Source of the DNA: Oxalicibacterium faecigallinarum
GTDB lineage: Bacteria > Pseudomonadota > Gammaproteobacteria > Burkholderiales > Burkholderiaceae_D
Length of the DNA: 64,000 nt
Direction: 5' to 3'
NCBI RefSeq assembly: GCF_014635705.1
Contig: NZ_BMDI01000004.1
Coordinates: 1 to 64,000 of the forward strand
Shown: piece after piece, positions 47,399 through 55,327 of the stretch
Layout of the letters: each line of letters starts with the position of its first letter
How positions within the stretch are numbered: position 1 is the stretch's first letter
Translations under genes and position numbers: made by a program
Notes under the pieces: generated by a model
Told to the model about the DNA's origin: nothing
What the model saw: only the letters and a program-made list of their open reading frames with translations
The model's database searches: none

Positions 47399-47518
47399 GA
47401 TGGCTTCTCCTTTCAATGAACAAAAAGGATAGCTGCGGATTTTTGCGGCGACTTGTGCGGTGGCGCGCATTGCCGATGGATTTGGCTTGCGGTGCGGAAA
47501 ATCGGGTGCCAGCCTGCG

Positions 47519-48334
47519 TTACATGAATTCCTTGATCAGGAAGGCTTCCAGATCGGCGCTGTCTTTCAGGCGTGCCGACAACGTCACCACGCGACCGAGC
47601 CGGCGAGATTCCCACGTGAAATCCCCGCGTTCGAACTGGCGGATGATCTCGATCATGCGACGGGCAATTGCCACATCCACATCGCCGCCCAGACCGGCAT
47701 CCACCTGAATCAGCTGCCGCATGTTGCGATTACGTTGCGTACTCCAGCCGCGGAAGATGAATTCGGCATTGCGCACGCCTTTATGCGTGATCTGGAACAC
47801 GCCGCCCGATTCGGTGCGACCACGGGCCTGACGATCCATCAGCTCCTGCACATTTGCGCGTGCGATCGCACTGTCATCCTGCGGGGCCTGCTGGCTGCTT
47901 TCCGGCTCGGGAATGCCGGCCGCTTTCCGGCGATCACGTGCTGCCTGCAACATATCGGCCATATCCATATTCGGGTCGAACTTGCGTTCGGCCACGGGCG
48001 CGGGCGGTGGTGTTGTGGCCGTTTTTGGCTCGCTCGGCTTTTGCGCTGGCCGCGGCGACTTGCGCGCGGTTGGCGGCGTGGTCTTTTCGCGAACAGGTTT
48101 ATCCGGTTTGGGGGCGGGCGGCGCAATCACGACGCGTTGGGCGGGTTGTGACGCGGGTGCCGGTGCCAGAAAACGGACTTCAATCGGGGCAACACCTTCA
48201 TCCCCCCGTTCCGTCAGCGGAAGGGGAGGACGATCCAGATAAAACAGCAGGATCAAGCCATGTAGCAGCAGGGAAAGTGCCAATCCCATGTAAAACCGGG
48301 CGTTGGCACTATGCAGGTCGAATCGCAACTTCAT
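47519..48334 (-). CDS. TonB-like single-helix membrane protein with proline-rich linker
   Basis: 271 residues. A short cytoplasmic start (MKLRFDLHSA), one membrane helix (FYMGLALSLLLHGLILLFYL) with the His typical of TonB helices, then a long Pro/Ala/Lys-rich linker and a C-terminal domain of about 120 residues (FQITHKGVRNAEFIFRGW to AFLIKEFM). The layout is that of an energy transducer, but the C-terminal domain is not recognisably TonB. Function unknown. No exbBD genes adjacent. Confidence 0.65.
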   Translation of the reverse strand: MKLRFDLHSANARFYMGLALSLLLHGLILLFYLDRPPLPLTERGDEGVAPIEVRFLAPAPASQPAQRVVIAPPAPKPDKPVREKTTPPTARKSPRPAQKPSEPKTATTPPPAPVAERKFDPNMDMADMLQAARDRRKAAGIPEPESSQQAPQDDSAIARANVQELMDRQARGRTESGGVFQITHKGVRNAEFIFRGWSTQRNRNMRQLIQVDAGLGGDVDVAIARRMIEIIRQFERGDFTWESRRLGRVVTLSARLKDSADLEAFLIKEFM

Positions 48335-48443
48335 GAACGGCGTGGCAAGAAAACAAGGCACATTATGGCGGCGCCGCGGATGCTTAGGGTGGTCTCGGCA
48401 AAGTTTTAGACGACATTTTTTCCAGAAAATCCCCAGTCATCAC

Positions 48444-48470
48444 GCAAGTAAATATCAGATATTTACTTGC
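48444..48470. repeat. 27-bp inverted repeat upstream of the second oxlT gene
   Basis: GCAAGTAAATATC and GATATTTACTTGC are perfect complements separated by one base. No T run follows, so it is an operator candidate rather than a terminator. Confidence 0.75.
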
Positions 48471-48479
48471 TTTAAGTGA

Positions 48480-48491
48480 TAGTAATTACTA
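48480..48491. repeat. 12-bp palindrome TAGTAATTACTA
   Basis: Perfect dyad ten bases after the 27-bp inverted repeat, in the same A+T-rich upstream region. Confidence 0.5.
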
Positions 48492-48528
48492 ACAAACTGA
48501 GAAAGTCAAGCAAATATATAAGGGTTAG

Positions 48529-48581
48529 TACGTACATTAATACGTATAACTACGTATTGAGAGCATGAGGGTAAATACGTA
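48529..48581 (+). repeat. Cluster of four TACGTA sites upstream of the second oxlT gene
   Basis: Perfect TACGTA hexamers start at 48529, 48541, 48551 and 48576. The first is within TAGTACGTA, identical to 39005-39013 upstream of the first oxlT gene. Confidence 0.65.
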
Positions 48582-48587
48582 TTGTCT

Positions 48588-48599
48588 CGAAAACTTAAC
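48588..48599 (+). promoter_or_regulatory. CGAAAACTTAAC element shared with the first oxlT upstream region
   Basis: Identical 12 bases occur at 39068-39057 read toward the first oxlT gene. Here it lies about 415-425 bases before the start codon. Confidence 0.45.
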
Positions 48600-48978
48600 G
48601 CGAACCTAACAACTTCTTAATAAGTGCCTTAGTTTCGCCTCTTTTGTTTCTCCCGATTTATGCCGCCCTATAACCCACGGGCAACCTGAATCTGTTCCCG
48701 GTGACCCCGGTATGCAGATGGCAAGAAATCAGGAAGGCGAGGACCGTGCCATAAGGCGGCTTCTTCCCTGAAAAGTGAGGTGTCTTACCGAAATTGCAAT
48801 ACCTGTCGAAACCATCCTCGCGATCAATCGGCAAAAGGCGGAACGGCGCTCGACCGGTCCAGTATTGGCTGCCTTCAACATCCTTGCGGACGTCTTCCAG
48901 TCGTAAAGACGAACAAATTTATTATCAATTATCGCTTTGATCTTTGGGTCAAAACGATGCTTTGGCAAGAGGAACATT

Positions 48979-49020
48979 ATGGCAAAAGTAACAACCATGA
49001 AAGGAGCGCGCAATGTCTGA
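48979..49020 (+). CDS. Possible 13-codon leader ORF overlapping the second oxlT start
   Basis: ATG 48979 preceded by AGAGGAAC encodes MAKVTTMKGARNV and stops at TGA 49018-49020, seven bases into oxlT. The oxlT ribosome-binding site (AAGGAG) lies inside it. This arrangement would allow translational coupling; it may also be chance. Confidence 0.3.
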   Translation: MAKVTTMKGARNV

Positions 49021-50344
49021 GCTCTCCGCATCGGCAATCCGTACTGATCAACCGATCAAAGAAAGCACCCGCTGGCTCCAACTGATCGTTGGTATCGTCT
49101 GTATGGTTGCAACCGCGAACATCCAGTATGCATGGACCCTGTTCGTTCCTGAAATTCAAGGTACCTTCGGCTGGGCTCGCGCAGAGATCCAGATCGCATT
49201 TACCATCTTCGTCCTGGTTCAAACCTGGCTGGCACCGATCGAAGGCTTCTTCATCGATAAATTCGGTCCACGCGTCATGGTTGCCTTCGGTGCACTCGGC
49301 ATCGGCCTGGCTTGGATTCTGAACTCGCAAGCAACGACCCTGATGGGCTTCTACGTTGGCGCAGCAGTTGGTGGTGTTGGCGTTGGCTGTATCTACGCAA
49401 CCTGTATCAACAACGCGTTGAAATGGTTCCCTGATCGTCGTGGTCTGGCTGTTGGCCTGACCGCTGGTGGTTACGGTATGGGTTCGGCTGCAACGATTCT
49501 CCCGATCGCTGCGATGATCAAATCCGACGGCTTCCAGGAAACGTTCTTCTTCTTCGGTCTGCTGCAAGGTGGCCTGGCGTTCATCGCTGCATGGTTCCTG
49601 CGTTCGCCAAAGTCGCATGAAGTCAAAGCGTCCTCGAAACTGGAACAATCGCGTCGTGACTACACCCTGAAAGAAGCACTGGGTACCAAACTGTTCTGGC
49701 TCATGTTCTCCATGTTCATCATGGTCGTGACCGGCGGTATGATGGCCGTGGCTCAGCTGGGCGTGATCGCACAAGATCTGGGCGTCAAAGAGTTTGAAGT
49801 CAATATGTACTTCTTCACGATGGCTGCACTGCCACTGGCACTGATGCTTGACCGTATCATGAACGGTATCTCCCGTCCTCTGTTCGGCTGGATTTCGGAC
49901 AACATCGGCCGTGAAAAAACCATGGTCATCGCGTTCACGCTGGAAGGCTTCGGCATTATCGCTCTCGGCTACTGGGGTCATAACCCGTACGCGTTCCTGA
50001 TCCTGTCGGGTATCGTGTTCCTGGCATGGGGTGAGGTCTACTCGCTGTTCTCGGCACTGGCAGGCGATGCCTTCGGTACCAAGCACATCGCAAAAATCTA
50101 CGGCGTGCTGTACTGCGCCAAAGGTATCGGCGCGCTGTTCGTCCCAGTTGGTAACCTGATGATGGAAGCAACCGGCACCTGGTCTTCGGTTCTCTACACG
50201 GTTGCGTGTATGGACTTGACCGCAGCGGTTCTGGCAATCGTCGCACTGCGTCCAACGCTGGCGAAACACGTTGCCTACTCTTCGGATCTTCTGAAGAGAG
50301 AGCAGGCAGCTGCTGCAGCTGGTCAACCAGCACCGGCTGTGTAA
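49013..50344 (+). CDS. oxlT: Oxalate:formate antiporter OxlT, second copy (OFA family MFS)
   Basis: Twelve-helix exchanger of 443 residues, paralogue of the gene at 37437-38714. NIQYAWTLFV in helix 1, KWFPDRRGLAVG, Arg288 in NGISRPLFGW and Lys370 in YCAKGIGA preserve the essential basic pair of Oxalobacter OxlT. Compared with the first copy it has a longer N-terminus and a C-terminal tail rich in Ala and Gln. Codons are highly biased (no in-frame TTA, CTA or TCA over nearly the whole gene). AAGGAG at 49000-49005 fixes the start. Confidence 0.85.
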   Translation: MSELSASAIRTDQPIKESTRWLQLIVGIVCMVATANIQYAWTLFVPEIQGTFGWARAEIQIAFTIFVLVQTWLAPIEGFFIDKFGPRVMVAFGALGIGLAWILNSQATTLMGFYVGAAVGGVGVGCIYATCINNALKWFPDRRGLAVGLTAGGYGMGSAATILPIAAMIKSDGFQETFFFFGLLQGGLAFIAAWFLRSPKSHEVKASSKLEQSRRDYTLKEALGTKLFWLMFSMFIMVVTGGMMAVAQLGVIAQDLGVKEFEVNMYFFTMAALPLALMLDRIMNGISRPLFGWISDNIGREKTMVIAFTLEGFGIIALGYWGHNPYAFLILSGIVFLAWGEVYSLFSALAGDAFGTKHIAKIYGVLYCAKGIGALFVPVGNLMMEATGTWSSVLYTVACMDLTAAVLAIVALRPTLAKHVAYSSDLLKREQAAAAAGQPAPAV

Positions 50345-50373
50345 TTCGTTCTCTCGTTATTCGTCGCAAGTTT

Positions 50374-50403
50374 GACGGGCTCTTCGGAGCCCGTTTTTTA
50401 TTG
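50374..50403 (+). terminator. Terminator of the second oxlT gene
   Basis: ACGGGCTC and GAGCCCGT pair around a stable TTCG tetraloop, then TTTTTTA, 30 bases after the stop codon. Confidence 0.9.
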
Positions 50404-50620
50404 TGATCTGGCTTTGTATGTTGTGCGCTCTATATATAGAGCGAAGAATGAGTCGCGCAAATACGGCACAAATAATACTGTCCGGAAAATAACGGGGGCT
50501 TCACATCCTTCCCCGAAATCCTCACATCTGCAGACAAGGGCAGGTGTATATTGTCAAAGTTGAACTGTTCGGCATTCCACGGTTCATAGTCATCAATATC
50601 ACGTCACAGGTTTAGCAAGT

Positions 50621-51460
50621 ATGAGTTCATCCGTCGGCTGGGGAGAAGCCGCATTCTTGGGATTGATTCAGGGACTCACCGAGTTTCTGCCCGTTTCTTC
50701 AAGCGCCCACCTCCGTATTCTTGGTCCTTTTCTTCCTTCCGGCACAGACGCCGGCGCCGCTTTCACCGCCATCGTGCAGATTGGCACCGAGCTGGCCGTG
50801 CTGCTGTACTTCCGAAAAGATATCTACCGCATCGCCGCCGCATGGATCACCGCCTTGTTCAATCCCGCTGCGCGCAACGATCCGGACGTACGGCTTGGCT
50901 GGCTGGTGATTCTCGGCTCGTTCCCGATTGCAATACTGGGTCTGCTGTTTCAGAACGCGATTGAAACCTATCTGCGCAACCTCTACATCACGGCCACCAT
51001 GCTGATCGTGTTTGGTCTGATCCTCGGCCTTGCCGACAAGGTGGGCAAGCAGACCATCACACTCGACAAGATGACCTGGCGCGACGGCATCATCTTTGGC
51101 TTTGCGCAGGCGATGGCATTGATCCCGGGCGTGTCACGCTCGGGCGGTACGATCACTGCCGGCCTGTTGATGGGTTATACGCGCGAGGCCGCAGCACGTT
51201 ATTCCTTCCTGCTGGCAATTCCTGCCGTGCTGGCCTCCGGTTTCTATCAGCTTTATAAAAGCTGGGGCGTGGAAGGGCCGGTCAGTCATGGCGCAACGGC
51301 GCTGGCGGCGGGGATTTCGTTTGTGGTGGGTTACGGCGTGATCGTGGTGTTCCTGCGTATCGTCAGCAGCAAGGGTTACTGGCCATTCGTGATCTATCGC
51401 GTCATTCTTGGTGTGGGTGTGCTGGCGCTGCTGATGCTCGGCATCATCGCACCGCACTGA
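50621..51460 (+). CDS. uppP: Undecaprenyl-diphosphatase UppP (BacA)
   Basis: Integral membrane phosphatase that recycles undecaprenyl pyrophosphate for cell-wall synthesis and confers bacitracin tolerance. 279 residues, about eight helices. Motif 1 [17 protein letters not shown] includes Glu21 and His30; motif 2 is [11 protein letters not shown] with the catalytic Arg. ATG 50621 gives [14 protein letters not shown]. Single gene with its own terminator. Confidence 0.95.
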   Translation: MSSSVGWGEAAFLGLIQGLTEFLPVSSSAHLRILGPFLPSGTDAGAAFTAIVQIGTELAVLLYFRKDIYRIAAAWITALFNPAARNDPDVRLGWLVILGSFPIAILGLLFQNAIETYLRNLYITATMLIVFGLILGLADKVGKQTITLDKMTWRDGIIFGFAQAMALIPGVSRSGGTITAGLLMGYTREAAARYSFLLAIPAVLASGFYQLYKSWGVEGPVSHGATALAAGISFVVGYGVIVVFLRIVSSKGYWPFVIYRVILGVGVLALLMLGIIAPH

Positions 51461-51476
51461 TCATGACGTGACCCAT

Positions 51477-51507
51477 AAAAAAAGCAGACCGAGCGGTCTG
51501 CTTTTTT
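51477..51507. terminator. Bidirectional terminator after uppP
   Basis: AAAAAGCAGACC and GGTCTGCTTTTTT pair around GAGC with T runs both ways; serves uppP and the convergent EAL gene. Confidence 0.88.
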
Positions 51508-51527
51508 GTTGACGGTGCCTTTGCTTG

Positions 51528-53102
51528 TCATGATGCAGGCACGTCGCTATCAAGTTGACGCCGGCTCTTGTGATAAAAGGCGACAAAGTCGTTGGCCGGC
51601 ATCGCCTTGGCAAACAACCATCCCTGCCCATATTCCACATCGCGCGCGCTCAGATAGTCGGCTTGCGCTTGTGTTTCCACCCCTTCCGCAACGATCTTCA
51701 GATTCAGCGTCTTGGCGATGTTGATGATATGCGTCGTCACGCTGGCGGTGGCGGCATCGGTGCCAATGGTGTCCACAAAGGATTTGTCGATCTTCAATGC
51801 ATCCATCGGCAGGCCTTGCAGGTAGGACAGGCTGGAATAGCCCGTGCCAAAGTCATCAATGGCGACCGCATGACCACGCGTGCGGGCAATATCGATTGTG
51901 CTGCGTGCTGCCTGGACATCCATGAAGCCGCGCTCGGTGGCTTCCAGCCAGATTTGATGATTGTCGATGCCGGTGCCGTACAGCGTCTGCTGCAGCACGG
52001 GCAGAATGCGACCGCTCTTGATGTCCTGCGCACTCAGGTTGACGGCAATGTGCGCATCGCGGTTGGCGTTGAGGAAAGGCTTGAGTTCACGCACCAGAAT
52101 ATCGAGCACCTGATCGGTGATCTGCATGATGAGCCCGCTTTCTTCCGCCAGCGGGATGAACAGATCCGGACGTGTCATGCTGCCATCCGGGCGCTGCCAT
52201 CGCACCAATGCTTCGGCGCCAATACAGGCACCGGTCTTGAGCGACACGATGGGCTGATAGTGCAGCACAAACTCCTTGTGTTCGACTGCAATCTTTAGCT
52301 CCCCCAACGGTGACAGTCGGCGGCGCGAGAACCAGATCACCACACTCACCGTAAAAATCGCCATCAGAATGCCCAGCGGCAGCAGAATCAGCAACTCCTG
52401 TCGCAACTGCTTGAACAGGCGGAAGTCCGGTTCGATCGTCACGGCGATCAGATCGCCTTCTCTCGCCAGCGCATGCAGTACCTCATCATCACGCTGGGCA
52501 TGCGGTGATGCGACAAGCGACTTGATGAAAGCCTGATCGGGATCGTGCACGCTGCCCAGCAGGCTGCCATCCGACAGACCGACCGCAAGCTGCATGTCGT
52601 CATCCAGAATGATGTCGGCAAAGCGCACCGGATCAAGCAGTGCCTTGTGCGCGTTATAGGCCAGCCCGATCAGACGGCGTCCATCGCTGATCACGGGTGA
52701 CATCGTCAGGCTGAAACGAATGCCGTCCTGCGAAGTGTACTGCTCCGGCGCCAGCGCAATCTTGTCCACCATCATGCCGGTCGAGGTGCATTTCAGATAG
52801 CCATCTTCAAAATAACCAATGTCATCCACACTGCGCGTCGTGATCGTGGCCACGCGCATCTGCCGGATGTGTTCGGGCGAACAGGGCGCAAAGCTCGCAT
52901 GATCCAGTTGCTTGAGCGTCAGGCTCGCATCGCGGAACGAAATATGCGCGCGCTCCAGCGCCCGCTGCGCAAAAAACATCAGGCGATCTTCCTCCACCTG
53001 ATTGGCGCGGACCCAGGACAGATAAACAGTAGCGGAAAGGGGAATGGCAATGCCGATCAGGGCAAGTACGGTAGCAAGGATGATGACGCGTGAGCGGTTC
53101 AA
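51528..53102 (-). CDS. CSS-motif EAL-domain cyclic-di-GMP phosphodiesterase
   Basis: 524 residues. Membrane helix near residues 8-30, a periplasmic CSS-type redox domain (including SFAPCSPEHIRQM and LKCTSTGMMVD cysteines), a second helix around 235-258 (LLPLGILMAIFTVSVVIWF), and a complete EAL domain: AEALVRW, AVNLSAQD, EATERGFMD, IDDFGTGYSSLSYL, LKIDKSFVD. Predicted to hydrolyse c-di-GMP under control of periplasmic thiol state. Confidence 0.9.
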   Translation of the reverse strand: MNRSRVIILATVLALIGIAIPLSATVYLSWVRANQVEEDRLMFFAQRALERAHISFRDASLTLKQLDHASFAPCSPEHIRQMRVATITTRSVDDIGYFEDGYLKCTSTGMMVDKIALAPEQYTSQDGIRFSLTMSPVISDGRRLIGLAYNAHKALLDPVRFADIILDDDMQLAVGLSDGSLLGSVHDPDQAFIKSLVASPHAQRDDEVLHALAREGDLIAVTIEPDFRLFKQLRQELLILLPLGILMAIFTVSVVIWFSRRRLSPLGELKIAVEHKEFVLHYQPIVSLKTGACIGAEALVRWQRPDGSMTRPDLFIPLAEESGLIMQITDQVLDILVRELKPFLNANRDAHIAVNLSAQDIKSGRILPVLQQTLYGTGIDNHQIWLEATERGFMDVQAARSTIDIARTRGHAVAIDDFGTGYSSLSYLQGLPMDALKIDKSFVDTIGTDAATASVTTHIINIAKTLNLKIVAEGVETQAQADYLSARDVEYGQGWLFAKAMPANDFVAFYHKSRRQLDSDVPAS

Positions 53103-53300
53103 ATGACAATTCCAGGCACGTAGATCGATGGCACTAATTATTTGCGAAGGGAAACATTAACCGCTTTCGGTCAGGCTGTGTCATTTTTACAAACAGAATT
53201 TTCCATGACGGTGGTGGCATCACAACGACTGTTTCAGAGCGGTGAAGGTCATCCTTTATACTGCACCACCTTATCGCATTACCAGAGAAAAAATCCCTTC

Positions 53301-53642
53301 ATGAGTGCATATCCTGCTTGTCCGCGCTGCCAGTCTCCTTACACGTATGAAGACAATGGCCTGTATAACTGCCCTGAGTGTGCGCACGAATGGTCACCGC
53401 ATGCCGTGCAGGAAGACGGCGACACACAACGCATCTATCGCGATGCCGTCGGTGCCATCCTCAACGATGGCGATACCGTCAGCATCATCAAGGATCTCAA
53501 GCTGAAAGGTGGTGGTGGCGTGCTCAAGATTGGCACCAAGGTCAAAAACATCCGGCTGGTCGATAGCGATCACGATATCGACTGCAAGATCGATGGCTTC
53601 GGCGCCATGAGCCTCAAGTCAGAGTTCGTCAAAAAAGTCTGA
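53301..53642 (+). CDS. PhnA/YjdM family zinc-ribbon protein
   Basis: 113 residues: an N-terminal zinc ribbon with CPRCQSPY and CPECAHEW, then a small beta domain ([27 protein letters not shown]). Named after alkylphosphonate operons but the true function is unclear. ATG 53301 gives the family start [10 protein letters not shown]; the frame is open 53 codons earlier without similarity. Confidence 0.9.
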   Translation: MSAYPACPRCQSPYTYEDNGLYNCPECAHEWSPHAVQEDGDTQRIYRDAVGAILNDGDTVSIIKDLKLKGGGGVLKIGTKVKNIRLVDSDHDIDCKIDGFGAMSLKSEFVKKV

Positions 53643-53731
53643 CGCATTCCCGCACAATGTGGGTTGCCGCGCACACGTCTTGCATGCAGCACCGGTAGAA
53701 TCACCTCGGCCTCATCAAAGGATTTACCGTC

Positions 53732-54262
53732 ATGCCTGCCGCATCGTCTCCTGCATCAAAGACTGCTGTTCGATCCAGCAATGTTCCCTACATCGTCAAG
53801 AGCTCGTCGATCCATGGTCGCGGCGTATTCGCGCGCCGTGCCATCGCGCCCGGCGACGCCATCATCGAATACACGGGAGAACGTATCAGCTGGGACGAAG
53901 CCAATCGCCGTCGTGACGACAACGATCCGCTCAACCTGACCTACTTCTTCACGCTCAACGATGGTCGCGTGATCGATGGCGGCGTCAACGGCAACGAGGC
54001 GCGATACATCAACCATTCATGCGAGCCCAATTGCGAAGCGATCGAGTACGAAGACGGCAGCGTCTGGATTCATGCGCTCTATGGCATCGCGCGCGGCGAT
54101 GAACTCAGCTATGACTACACGCTGGTGTATGAAGGCCGTCACACACCCGCGATCAAACGCGCCTTTGCCTGTCATTGCGGGGCGCCGACATGCAGCGGCT
54201 CGATGCTGATGAAAAAGAACTCCGCGCGCTATCGTGCCAACATCAGGCTGATGCAGGGCTGA
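53732..54262 (+). CDS. SET-domain protein (putative protein-lysine methyltransferase)
   Basis: 176 residues forming a compact SET domain. The N-terminal IHGRGVFARRAIAPGDAIIEYTGE, the cofactor-site RYINHSCEPNC (NHSC at 94-97), ELSYDY (124-129), and a post-SET cysteine set CHCGAPTCSG (147, 149, 154) are all intact. With Cys97 these could bind zinc as in eukaryotic enzymes. It would methylate a protein lysine using S-adenosylmethionine; the substrate is unknown. Normal neighbours and similar composition argue against a very recent acquisition. Confidence 0.88.
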   Translation: MPAASSPASKTAVRSSNVPYIVKSSSIHGRGVFARRAIAPGDAIIEYTGERISWDEANRRRDDNDPLNLTYFFTLNDGRVIDGGVNGNEARYINHSCEPNCEAIEYEDGSVWIHALYGIARGDELSYDYTLVYEGRHTPAIKRAFACHCGAPTCSGSMLMKKNSARYRANIRLMQG

Positions 54263-54393
54263 GCGCCCCGTTAGGCAAGGTGCCGGCAGACGGCGCGACA
54301 TCAACGCTGACATCCATCCGCGTTTCTCGCCGACAGATTTGCGCAAGACGTTTACCTACCATGCAAGAAGCCAATTGCATACAAGGAGACGTC

Positions 54394-55245
54394 ATGGATC
54401 AGGCCACACTGCAACCGCCCCAGCAGCAAACACCGCCCGGCAAGGAAGCATTGCTGCAACCGCGTGCCGACCACGGTGAGAAGAGTTACAAGGGATCGGG
54501 CCGCCTTTTGGGTAAGGCCGCCATCATCACCGGCGGCGATAGTGGCATCGGTCGTGCCGTCGCACTGGCCTATGCACGCGAAGGTGCGGACGTCCTGATC
54601 TCTTACCTGAACGAAGACGAGGACGCGCAAGAAACAGCGCGGCTGGTTAATGAGGCAGGGCGCAAAGCCGTGCTCGTGCCGGGTGATATTTCCAAACCGG
54701 CGCACTGCAAACTCATCATCAACAAAGCCATCGCGGAATTCGGTAGGCTCGACATCCTCGTCAACAACGCCGCCTATCAGATGTCGCACGAATCACTGGA
54801 CGACATTTCCGAAGAAGAGTGGGACTACACCTTCCGGACCAATATCTCGGCCATGTTCTATCTGGTCAAGGCGGCCGTGCCCCACATGAAGCGCGGCGCC
54901 TCCATCATCAACACCGCCTCCATCAATTCGGACACACCCAACCCGACCTTGCTGCCCTACGCCGCCACCAAGGGCGCAATCCAGAACTTCACCGGCGGCC
55001 TTGCACAACTGCTTGCAGAAAAAGGCATCCGCGCCAACGCCGTCGCACCTGGCCCGGTATGGACGCCATTGATTCCATCGACGCTACCGCCTGATGCCGT
55101 TGCCAGCTTTGGCGAGAAATATCCAATGAAGCGTCCAGCGCAACCGGCGGAGGTTGCGCCACCGTATGTGATGCTGGCGAGTGATGAAGCGAGTTATATC
55201 TCGGGCGCGACGATTGCGGTGACGGGTGGAAAACCGATGATTTGA
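54394..55245 (+). CDS. Short-chain dehydrogenase/reductase, YghA-like
   Basis: 283 residues. Cofactor motif TGGDSGIGRA, NNAAYQ, catalytic Ser in NTASINSD and YAATK thirteen residues later, followed by GIRANAVAPGPVWTPL. The N-terminal extension of about 45 residues with PPQQQTPPGKEALLQPRADH is typical of the YghA group of glucose-dehydrogenase-like enzymes. ATG 54394 follows AAGGAGACGTC; the upstream open frame overlaps the SET gene and is not coding. Confidence 0.9.
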   Translation: MDQATLQPPQQQTPPGKEALLQPRADHGEKSYKGSGRLLGKAAIITGGDSGIGRAVALAYAREGADVLISYLNEDEDAQETARLVNEAGRKAVLVPGDISKPAHCKLIINKAIAEFGRLDILVNNAAYQMSHESLDDISEEEWDYTFRTNISAMFYLVKAAVPHMKRGASIINTASINSDTPNPTLLPYAATKGAIQNFTGGLAQLLAEKGIRANAVAPGPVWTPLIPSTLPPDAVASFGEKYPMKRPAQPAEVAPPYVMLASDEASYISGATIAVTGGKPMI

Positions 55246-55327
55246 TCGGGTGAACATGAGATTGATACGAAATTCTTCTACTCATGGTTTCTGCAAGAGT
55301 GAGAAAGAACTGGATTGCTCACTTTGG

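Larger units (their letters stand above)
48335..48978. other. Long regulatory or leader region of the second oxlT gene
   Basis: About 640 bases without a credible gene, A+T-rich in its first half. It holds a 27-bp interrupted palindrome, a 12-bp palindrome, four TACGTA sites and the shared 12-mer, listed separately. TTGTTT (48644-48649) and TATAAC (48669-48674) are 19 bases apart, a weak promoter candidate. The rest (48680-48970) is untranslated leader or unexplained. Confidence 0.6.

Noticed and set aside
48977-50326. Long minus-strand reading frame opposite the second oxlT gene
   Set aside because: Same explanation: antisense frame kept open by codon bias; no ribosome-binding site or domain.
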